Both the position numbers and the translations under genes were made by a program. A model generated the notes under the pieces. That model was not told the DNA's origin. It was given only the letters and a program-made list of their open reading frames with translations, and did no database searches. From Ectocarpus siliculosus (Eukaryota > Sar > Phaeophyceae > Ectocarpales > Ectocarpaceae): 28,986 bases of DNA. The stretch is from contig FN649727.1 in the NCBI GenBank assembly GCA_000310025.1, forward strand, positions 4,524,270 through 4,553,255. The letters run 5' to 3'. This document shows positions 1 to 9,700 of the stretch, one piece after another. Position 1 is the stretch's first letter. Each line of letters begins with the position of its first letter.

Positions 1-249
1 CGGATGTACGCAGTGAGACAAGCGTAGTCTCAGCACTCAGGGAGTGTACGGTACTCTGCACTTCGATTTGTTTCCTTGGCGTCCTTCGTGCTATAACGCC
101 TACAATGGAGTCGTTCCTGAACGAGAATTGCAAAGTCTAGAATGTTGGCTAGACGCTGACCGACTCTATTTCGTTTTGGGGGAAGGTTGTGTTGGAATCG
201 GCCTTCCCATTGATACCTTAACTAGCCCCGTTGTACAGCGTTCTCATAC

Positions 250-3200
250 CTGAGCACCAGGTTGAAGCTTGTGTCCGAGGGTGTAGGAAAATTCGGTGAG
301 GAGGTCGCCAAAGGCAGGGAACGAGCTGCTGTAACAGAACAACACGTCGATGTCGGAAATGCCCACCTGTTGCATTGCCCATCGGCCGAGCGCGCACGCG
401 TTGTTTCCGAGTGATCGCCGAATGGGATAGATAGTTAGCGATGTTGACAAAGAAGAATCGACGTTGTTCGCAAAACGTGATCCTCTTAACCGAGCGCAAA
501 TTATCGCGAAAGGAGGGTACACACACCCCGGTGAAACCGCCATCAATGTTACTGCGCCGCCATCAATGTTACTGCGTGCCATGGTGCCCCAGCTGGTTGA
601 TAGCACACACACACACCGAGGTAAAATTGTACTTCTATTGTCCTGTCCTGGAACGTAGGGTACGCGGATAGATTGCCGATTCTTGTGAGCAATACAACAA
701 TACTTCTACACAGTTTCGGATTGGTGCTCCAAATTTTTCCCTTTAAGGAGGAAGCAAATTTTGAGATAAGAAAGTTTCCTGGAAACTTCGTGCAGGCAAA
801 TATTTTCAGATTTAAGCGGCGTCATGTGATTGGCTGTGGGGCAACAGTCCTCCTGTTCCACCCAACAAACTCCCCCTGTCCGCAGATAGGTACTGCTATT
901 TTTGTGTGGTGCGCTGCGTGGCAGCTGCACCCTGATGCCAGCGCTCCCGCTACTACTGTTGACTTTTCGTGCATGCAATGCGTGTGCGTGTCTCTGTCGC
1001 CCCCTCAACCCCAGCACACGAAATCGCACCAGAACGGAGACAGGAAGTAATAATACTGGCCGGCACCTCTGAACGAAGTGCTATATGCATATGTCGCATT
1101 TCAAGCGTTCGGGATTGGACAGGGGTTTTCGGGACGGGAGCACATCCAAGTCAAACGCTCTCTCTAACAGAACCAGAGAATACTCTTGCGCGGGGAAGGA
1201 CGCGCCCGTTTTCATCAGGAGGCCACTGCGTGCTATTCCTCCTCTCTGCTCTTCTTTGCTCGCGGTGCTGCCACCACCTCTCTCTACGTTGTCGGTCGTC
1301 GTTCCGCGGTTCCGGCGCTCTTCTTCCCCCTTGCCTCAACCTGTATGTGGCAGGCGCGTGTTGCTGACCTAAAGCCGCGCAAACAAACCCAACTTGGCTT
1401 TCTGACCGTGCAGCCTCCCTCTTGTGTTGGTGGTGCGCCAACTCTAGGACCTTTTCTCTGGGCGCCGGCCTTCTCTTCGGCCGCGCGGTTGCTGTGTGTG
1501 CGTGTGGGTGGTGCCTCATGTGATACTTCGAAGAAGGTTACTAAGTCGGAAAATCGTGAACAACTTTTCCACAAAACGAGCCTCCCTCCGCTCTTACTCT
1601 GGATTTTGTTTTTTCCATATCGTGGGTTCTGGCGAGACTGTCAGGAGCGATCCTCAGAACGATGGCTTAACTCAAAAATCTGTCTCCTTTAGCTGGAGAA
1701 TTTTTTGAGTCCGAAACTGTCTAATGAAACGAAAATTCCAAATTTCAATTCCGGGAAGTTGGTGCGGCTTACCATGGTATGTCTCTACTCACATCATCGT
1801 TCACGTCACCCAGAGACAGGGAGCAGGGCGCCATGGATCTCAACAGTCGCAAGGTTTCCGGGGAAAGTGTGTTCTCGTCTCCCTTTGCCACCCGATCGGC
1901 CTCTTGCAGGGCCACTTGTCCCATGTCGTGGAGAGATGGCACAATCTCGACGCCGCGGCAGGATTTCCACGGCCAGGTAAGAGCTTGCGCGACCACGAGA
2001 CGCCCGCATCCAGAGCCAATATCGCCAAAAACGAGTGATCTACCAACCGGAAGCGGTCGATCCACCATATCGGGTACGGTCGTTCGGAGGATGGGGCGGG
2101 TAGAGTAGGTCGGCGATGTGTGTCGCATGAAACAACGATGAGAAAGCCTAGGTTATCCACGTCTAGATCATATATCCAAAGGGGTTCCTTCGAGAGTAAA
2201 CCGTGATGACAGGTTGGTTCGACTAAATTACGACATGGAGCGAAGCCAGCTGTTGTAGAAGTGAGGCGCGGAGGGTCCATGTCTAGACTAGATACCACAT
2301 TGAAATGGTCTTGTTCGCCAGCAACTTGCTGTGACTGCTTGTTGATACAACGTAGAGAAGATGTAATTGTAGACTCAGACGCGGAGGGTTCATGGCAACA
2401 CCTCGTGGGCGTAAACTAAACGGCTAATGTCCTGTGATCGAGACCGACATTTTGTGAGGAGAGGAGTTGGGCGTGCATATTTATTTGTTTCAAGAGAAGA
2501 AGCTGTCGGGTGTCCTTTCTTTCTCGGCATTATGTGATCGCTGGGGATCGCTTGGGATAACAATCTTGTCAGCTGTCCGGTTGAGGGAAGCAGAGTATTG
2601 GCATGAAAGACACGGACTTCAGCGGCATCGCAGGCTCACCTCGCCTCAGCTTCCAAAGCACCGACACTGCTGGCGTCGTTCCCGCTTTTCCCGGCTCGCA
2701 AGCTGAGGCACTCGGCAACCAACGACAGGAAGAAGTCCAAATCGTACTCGCCGTAAGTTAACTCTCGTGGGGGCACCAACGTTCTCGCTGCGAGCGCATC
2801 CGTCGTCAAAAATCCCTGGGCTTCGCGCCCAATTTCGATGCGCTCCTGGATGGGAGAGGTGGACGGTAGAAGGCAGAGCATGGGCTCGAGTTGTGGGCAG
2901 GGGGCAGGGTCTGACCGGTCGCGACGTGCCGATGATACCCCGCCCTCAGAAATGTCCCCGCTGAAGCAACTCCACGGCACACAACATACACTCTCACCTG
3001 ATACGAGCCCCCAAAAAGAACATCCAGGACGTCTGCTCTTCCATCTTCGTTCGCCAACGACGCAGCTGGAGGGTTGCAGCTCCTTGTCGTCGTACTCGGA
3101 TGCGTAAGGGTGGATCTACTGCCGCTACAACCACTTTCAAAAGGCCAATGGCTGCGCGAATGGTGAGATGTGCGTGTGGGAGCCGAGGGCGTACTCATGA

Positions 3201-3261
3201 ACGCCCTGCAATGTGTTAAGGCAAGGCAAACAATCGCAACAAGTGCGTTTGAAATAGCCAT
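250..3261 (-). CDS. DOT1-like class I SAM-dependent methyltransferase, probable plastid leader; 3' partial
   Basis: Four exons on the minus strand join in frame: 3261-2998, 2845-2640, 2039-1793 and 366-250 (278 codons). Introns have GT-AG ends with matching phases (0, 2, 0). Exon 1 starts in a good context (AAGCATGG) and encodes a hydrophobic leader (NALVAIVCLALTH) followed by CRAFMS, which resembles the signal peptide plus ASAFAP-type site of stramenopile plastid precursors. Exon 2 holds LTYGEYDLDFF (from residue 117). Exon 3 begins with SAM motif I, FGDIGSGCGRL (from residue 161), then the acidic SAM-ribose position in CRGVEIVPSLH, and SLSLGDVNDD. Exon 4 gives DVLFCYSSSFPAFGDLL and the KLQPGAQ turn. 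The order YGE, D-GSG-GR, GVEI, GD, DV-F, F, L-PG matches the DOT1 histone-methyltransferase fold, but the leader argues against a nuclear histone substrate. The donor after exon 4 (gtatga at 249-244) has no convincing acceptor in the remaining 240 bases, so the last exon(s) are probably outside the window. The methyltransferase fold is well supported; the substrate is unknown. Confidence 0.85.
367..1792 (-). other. intron 3 of the DOT1-like methyltransferase gene
   Basis: This 1426-base intron separates GDVNDD (donor gtgagt on the minus strand) from VGISDIDVLF (acceptor caacag), phase 0 on both sides. It holds a 20-bp exact tandem duplication at 537-576, a short CA run near 604-616, and pyrimidine-rich stretches around 1230-1340. 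No coding exon of a recognisable family was seen in it on either strand. Confidence 0.75.
537..576. repeat. 20-bp exact tandem duplication
   Basis: The unit CCGCCATCAATGTTACTGCG occurs twice, head to tail, without mismatch, inside intron 3 of the methyltransferase gene. It looks like a recent slippage or repair duplication. Confidence 0.9.
2040..2639 (-). other. intron 2 of the DOT1-like methyltransferase gene
   Basis: This 600-base intron runs from donor gtgagc to acceptor ggtag on the minus strand, phase 2. It splits an Arg codon (AG|A), and joining it restores the sequence leading directly into SAM motif I. Two related stretches containing GACGCGGAGGGTTCATG (near 2375-2393) and GGCGCGGAGGGTCCATG (near 2264-2280) are present. 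No exon was recognised. Confidence 0.75.
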
Positions 3262-3701
3262 GCTTCGCCGAGGATTCAGCTATCAGCTCACTAAACCGCT
3301 CTCGTCCACTCTCAAGTCGGTTGTAAATTTCGAGTCTGTCAATTCGCCAGAATTGACAGTCCCAATATGACACCACGGAATTTTTCACACCTTCGCCCTG
3401 TGCTTCTGTGAGATATTCGAATCCCACAAGGTTGAGAGTCACAGCGGGACGAGGTTACCAACTGACCCACTTGCACCACCAGTTGTAGTCGAAAGTCACA
3501 ATGTGCCAGACGCAAGAAACATGAAACACCGCCGGGGACAGAGGCGGACCAATTACGACCAAAGGGGCACCGTCAATTTCTGGTGCCCCCAGAAGCGTGC
3601 TATCGATGTGTCCTGCAGCTGTACCACTCACTCTCGCTCACACCACATACCAAAGGCAGTACGAGCATCACAACGACAGCATGCTCTCCCGTCACACAAC
3701 C
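3262..3701. promoter_or_regulatory. shared head-to-head promoter region of the two methyltransferase genes
   Basis: About 440 bases separate the start codons of the minus-strand DOT1-like gene (ATG at 3261) and the plus-strand trmB gene (preferred ATG at 3702). The region must hold both 5' UTRs and both promoters unless a non-coding first exon exists. A CCAAT pentamer is visible near 3549. No clear TATA box was found. The assignment as a bidirectional promoter follows from gene layout, not from recognised factor sites. Confidence 0.5.
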
Positions 3702-6700
3702 ATGGGGCTTCTACTCTTGCGAGCGACGAGCACGCTAGCATGGGTACCGGCGCAAAGATCAGGCAGGTTCGCTGCCGCTTGCTACAGGCGGTGTCCCAGC
3801 AAGGCCTCTCAACCTGCTTCGGCAATTGGCCGCTCGTCTCCAAGCAGCAGCAGCAGCAGCAGCAGTGTTAGCCTTCGAACCTTTGCAACAACGACGCCAA
3901 CATCAGCAGGAGCTGGAGTCGGCGAAGACAGAGATAAGCAGAGATCTAGCGAAGATGACGGGAGTAACGAGCAGCAGCCGCGGAAAGTGACGACAGCAGC
4001 AGTCGTTGGCGGGCAGGAGAGGCAGCAGGACAGCGGCGTCGAAATCCAGCCTCTGCTTCAGCGGCATATGGAGAAGCTTGGGTCACCGGATCGACGAAAG
4101 TGAGAGGGTTATCTCCGCATCGTCATCTACTCCCCAAAACAGCAACAGCTGCATATTTCACACATGTACCGCTTTGTGCCTTGCGATACGATTGCGCCGC
4201 GTTTTTCAGTTCGGCCGTCATGTACATACCATAGTATGTTGGGTAAACCGGGTAGGCCGAAGCTTGTAGGTTTGTGGGGAAATGCAGCTCGGCCAGTGAG
4301 GGCCGAGATGGGAAAGTTTTGTATTAGAGGGTAGAGGAAACAGCAGAGAACAATAGTGTCCGAGGAACCGAGGAGAAGAGTCACACACCTATCCGTCACG
4401 CAATTCAGATCACTCATCGAATCTCCGACGAAACCAAGTAGAAACTCCCTGTTTCTCCGCAATCTACCAACTGTAATCTCCGTAGATCCTGTCGCATATT
4501 CACCCATCTTTACTATGCTACGAGTATATCTAACAGCCCCCCTGCTCGTATGCATCGTGATGATATGGCCAAGTCAAGATAATTCCAATTACGACCCAAC
4601 GTAGATCCTTCTCCATGACAAACGAATAACCAAGAACTCGATTATGCAAATGTTCCTGAATCCATAACGTCTTGTCTCATCGCCTTTCTCTGCAAAACGC
4701 TCTTCTTCTGGTCCATCCTTCCTCAGCACTTCGCCGCAACGACACCCGCAAAGTACTCGTGTCCCCCGCACAACTCAAAGCATTAAACAATCCATTGAAC
4801 CAAACCTATCTGTTAGACTCCTCCTCGTTCACGTTCCAAAACACGGATTAATTCGTAGAAATTCGCCTTCGTTGTGCTTCGATTACATCCATCCATCCGT
4901 CTTACAAGTCCTACCAAGACAACACAAATTTCGTAAATGTATATGTTTCATGTTTCACGGATGCCCACTTCGCAGGTAAAACGCAGCTGGGCATGGTGTG
5001 AATCCTCTACTTTCACATTTCCGATCATCCGTCTCCAAACATTCGTTCAGCGTGAAGATCGTTTGCGCAGAAAATACGCGAGTATTCCTATTGGTTCTCT
5101 CTAGAAACTGTATCTAGCTACAACGAGTAGGTTCCGAAAGAACAACGTGCCCCCCTGCTCTTAGAGATCCGCCCCCTAGTTTAGAAGGGGTTGGAGACAG
5201 AACCACATACCAAAGGAACAATCGTCAGTATTCATCCAGTCGAGACCCAAGAAAAACAATCCTCCTGCAAAAAATCCCGACGAAACACCAAAACCAAATC
5301 AAATCCAATGCCAAAATGACGTTCGCAAATCCCAATGCTAGAAACCAATCCAATACCAAGGCCAAAATCCAATTCAACCACTAACCAATCCAATACTAAA
5401 ACAATAACATTCGAAACCCCTACATTTGCCGGCGCATCAAGCTCCAGCGCTTAACCCATTGCCCAAGCCATTGTTTCTCCCCCCCCCAGTGGATATTTCG
5501 CACGCCTTCGCCGCGGTCGCCCTCCGTCTTTCATCTTTTCCAGCTGGCCGCGACTCGAGCTTGCATGTTTGCGTCCGCCTGAAGTGGGGGAAGAACAATT
5601 GTCGCTCCCGGAGGATTGACTCGGCGGTGGTGCAGGGCAGGTCGCGCGTTTGGAGAGGAAGATGGCGGCAGATTAGTTCCGAACAAACCAGCACTACTGA
5701 TGAGAATCACATACTACCAACATTCCCCCCGGTTCTCCACAGAAGTGACTGCTGCAGAAAAGACAACAAACGAGGCACACTTTCAAGTCGTCGGACCCTA
5801 CTTGTGGAATGGTTTGTCTGAAAGTACCGATCAGTGCGACGTTGCCACTCAATAAAATAGCTGAATATCATCCTGAAACGGAGATTGATTAGTCCTCTGT
5901 TACAAAATATTATTACAGCCGCTGCTCCTGTTCTAACAATAGGGTAATCAATCCTAAGTCAAAACCTTAACAACAAACAGCAATCTCAAGACAACCTATA
6001 ACAATATTCGGAAATCAATATTTGTTTCGTCAATATTGTGGATGTTCAATCTGCAACACGGTGGAGGTACCAATCAATGTTGCACGTCGCTGAGACTTCA
6101 CACGTCTCTGGTACTCGCTGACACAACCAAGACATGAAAAGTTTTTGATCAGGTTAAACCTGCTACCCAAAGAGAGCCCAGATAAAACGTTGATCACGCT
6201 GTTGCCGGGGAGAGAAAGTTGGTCTCAGCACGGCTGTCAGGAAGACAAAGCACAAAACCTCGCCAATCACTGCATTACATTACGCACAATACTATTTCTA
6301 ATACCATGCTACACGCACATATCTCATCATCAGTTTCGAAACTGGCATCAGTTTTTGAGGATTACTGGTAGCCTAGGTTGGGTCTACCCATTTGCTACAG
6401 GTAGTCGGTCTTTGACCGAGCGGTGGAGTTTGACGGCAGTACCGCACGACGTATTGTCGCGTTTTGATTGAGTAAGCGTTGGCGTTTGACGGCATTACCG
6501 CGCAGCGTGTTGCCGCGATTATACTAGAGAAAGAGTAGGAGAGAGAGTTTGACGGCAGTGCCGGATGGAGGTGGAGTTGGGGTAAGCGTTGGCGTTTGAC
6601 GGCAGTACCGCACGCCGTAATGCCGTGTTGTAGGATCTGACGGCACTATGTACCGCATCACCGCATGGGTGTACACATAACGACAGCAGTCCAAAACTGA

Positions 6701-9700
6701 CAAGTCATCACGTGCCTGTTCATGCCTACAACCCCAGTAGACGGCGGGGCGCAGCTGACGATGGCGCTGCTGTAGGTCTTGGGGGTGCTGCTGCTGTGCA
6801 GGCCCTCGCCGTTGGTGGCCTCTTCGTCTGGTTGGGTGTCGTCAGCCGCGCATGCGGCTGCCCATCGGTGCTACCCAATCACCCTCGACAAAGTCGTTAA
6901 CGCTAGCGTGTTGGGTTAAACGGGTAGGCCGAAGCTTGTAGGTTTGTGGAGAAATGCAGCTCGGCCAGTGAGGGCCGAGATGGGAAAGTTTTGTATTATT
7001 AGAGGGAAGAGGAAACAGCAGAGAACAATAGTGTCCGAGGAACCGAAGAGAAGAGTCACACACCTATCCGTCACGCAATTCAGATCACTCATCGAATCTC
7101 CGACGAAACCAAGTAGAAACTCCCTGTTTCTCCGCAATCTACCCACTGTAATCTCCGTAGATCAATGTCCCATATTCACCCATCTTTACTATGCTACGAG
7201 TATATCTAACATAGTAGTACTGTAGGATGCAACACGAGCGGTGCGTTGATCCCCACTCTTGGTGACGACAGCACCAGCGGCTGCACCGAGTACTCTACAG
7301 AGCACCCACAAAATGAGATGTGGCCGCTTGCCCTGGTTGCAGGGACTACACCTAAATGGGCACTATTATAGTAGACCGTAAATAGACCCCATTTCGTCCG
7401 AAAACCTGGACAACCCTCTGCATTTACTCTGACTGATACGGCGGCGCCCCGTTCTTTGACTCCTCTTGGCGGGCGTTTTGCTGCTTGCATTTTTTTCCGC
7501 CCAGGGTGAAGACCCGGCAACACGTTAACCCGCTCGCAGCCACGTTCCAGGCGCCCGTCGTCTTGCCGGAGCGGTGGTTTCAGGCGGCCTTCCGGGATCT
7601 AAGCGCGCCCTTGCTAGTGGACATCGGTGAGATTGGCTACTTGAACAGCCCGTACTACACGTAGATTGACCCCCTACAAACGTTTTTGAATCCTTCGACA
7701 TGAAGTCATCATGACGTACATGGCGAGCGGGTGACGGAGGCATACGGGGTGTCAAAACCCGGTCGCTCAAAGAGGAAAGCACTACTGAACTGGTGTTCCA
7801 AGATCGACGAACTGATAGCGCAGCCTGGGCTCTTTGCCGACAGACAGTTACTACGGTAGAAGACAAGTGATTTTGACGTTGGTTTACTCTATTTTCATAC
7901 TTAAAATCCAATATGAAGAAAGAAAACAACCTTCCCGCCGGAAGTGTCTGGTGCATTCTACTGTCGTCAGTAGAGGACACCATGAAGAGGCGTCGTGCGT
8001 ACTGGCACGTTCAGGTTTGCTACTGGAGCTGAAATATCGAACGTCGCAGCAGCCTCTGAAACAGTTCGAAATCTGCGCCGGAACCAAGCGGAATCCAGCA
8101 TTTGTCACAACCGTGCTCACCGCCACGGACCGTCAACCCCTAGACGGAGGGTTGTCAGCAATAGCCAGTGGCATCAGCTACTGCTTTAGGCCCGCGTTCA
8201 GGAGGTTGGGGTCAGTGGCGGCGAGCACAAGCAGTAAAAAACACTGGGTGTCGGTCTAATTGTGTATGGCAACTCGACGAGTATCGTCGAGTTGGCTGTC
8301 TGAAGCTTTCGATTTTTTCAGCTGGTAACAACCAAGGTAGACACCAAGAAGACGCCCGATGAGCACACAGGGACCGGGGGACCCCAAAAACAAAAAACAA
8401 AGCATGAAAAATATAAAAAAAAGAAAGAAGCGAGAACAAGAGAGCCAGACGCGACAGGCTTCAGGGAGGAGGCAAAAGAGAGCACAGAAAAACCACCGCC
8501 GCTGCTCGCCCTGAACTGCTGGAAGCTCTCACATAGCACTGCATATGCAGCAAACATTTGCTAGGGCCCAAGCCCATTGCTTGACATTCCTCAGCAACTT
8601 TGGTTTGCCCTCGGCGTATCGTCAGCATCCTCGGCTTATCCTCAGCAACTTTGGCTTATCCTCGGTATATCCTCGACAACCTCGGCATATCTCGACTTAA
8701 CCTCGGCTTAACCTCGGCTTTTCCTTAGCAACCTCGGCCTATCCTCGGCTTGTCCTCATCAACCTCGGCTTGTCCTCGGCTTATCCTCGGCTTTTCCTCA
8801 GCAACCTCGGCTTGTCCTCGGTTAAATCCTCACCAACCTCGGCTCATCCTCGGCAACCTCGGCTAAACCTCGACTCATCCTCAGCAACCTTGGCTTATCC
8901 TCAGCACCCTCGACTTATCCTCGGCTTATCCTCGACAAACTCAGCGTATCCTCGCTCGGCTTGTCCTCGACTTAACCTCGGCTTATTCTCAGCAACCTCG
9001 GCATATCCTCGACTTAACCTCGACTTGACCTCGGCTTATCCTCACCAACCTCGGCTTATCCTCGGCTTGTCCTCAGCAACTTCGGCTTATTCTCGACTTG
9101 TCCTCAGAAACCTCGACTGATCCTCAGCAACCTCGGCTTGTCCTCAGCAACCTCGGCAACCTCTGCTTGTCCTCGGTTATCCTCGGCTCATCCTCAGCAA
9201 CTTTGGCGTATCCTTGGCGTATCCTCAGCAACCTCCGCCTATCCTCGGCAAACTCTTATCCTCGGCTTAACCTCAGCTTATCCTCAGCAACCTTGGCTTA
9301 ACCTCGGCTCATTCTAGGCTTGTCCTCAGCAACCTCGGCTTATCCTCGGCAAACTCTGCTTATCCTCGGCTTACCCTCAGCAACCTCAGCTTACCCTCAG
9401 CAACCTCGGCTTGTCCTCGACTTAACCTCGGCTCATCCTCAGTACAAGCTATCGGCTAAATTGAAGCCGTGCAAACTCGTCAAGCAGCAGGCCTAGAAAA
9501 TCTTGGTGCAGCTTAGGGACTTGCTTTCCCCACCCTTTGGCTAGGAACCTCTCCTAACAATTCGTTTCGAACTTATTCCCCATTTACAGGATGCGCAAAG
9601 GGCTCCTTTGTGAGGGCAATGGCCACGGAGCACCCGGAGCGGAACTACTTGGGACTGGAAATCCGACGCCCTACGGCGGCGTTGGCCTTGGAGAGAGCGG

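Larger units (their letters stand above)
4237..7211. mobile_element. complete non-autonomous LTR retrotransposon-like element in trmB intron 1
   Basis: Two direct repeats of about 300 bp (4237-4535 and 6909-7211) both begin TGTTGGG and end CTAACA, the TG...CA ends typical of LTRs. The host sequence TAGTA lies immediately left (4232-4236) and right (7212-7216), a 5-bp target-site duplication. By eye the two repeats differ at about eight positions plus two small indels, so the insertion is fairly young. The interior (4536-6908, about 2.4 kb) has no open frame longer than about 130 codons and no visible reverse transcriptase, integrase, gag or protease motif. No clear tRNA-type primer-binding site follows the left repeat and no polypurine tract precedes the right one. 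It fits a TRIM/LARD-like element mobilised in trans; the TGTTGGG end recalls Ty1/copia LTRs. Orientation is undecided. Confidence 0.88.
7627..9589 (+). other. intron 2 of trmB
   Basis: This 1963-base intron splits the Gly codon of SAM motif I (DIG|CAKG) in phase 1. It holds the dispersed repeat copy, an A-rich stretch at about 8386-8430 and the CCTCGG minisatellite. No further exon is needed or seen. Confidence 0.85.

Noticed and set aside
1-230. Possible last exon of the DOT1-like gene, or a plus-strand 69-codon frame
   Set aside because: The minus-strand reading after a TAG acceptor near 225 would need an intron of only about 25 bases and lacks family motifs. The plus-strand frame has no recognised domain or splice context.
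4127-4555. Minus-strand 142-codon frame, with a related 76-codon frame at 6916-7146
   Set aside because: Both frames lie largely in the two LTR copies. The similarity reflects the LTR duplication, not a gene family.
8770-9120. 116-codon open frame rich in Ser/Leu/Tyr/Pro
   Set aside because: It is a direct reading of the CCTCGGCTTATCCTCAGCAA minisatellite, whose unit simply lacks stops in that frame, and it lies within trmB intron 2.
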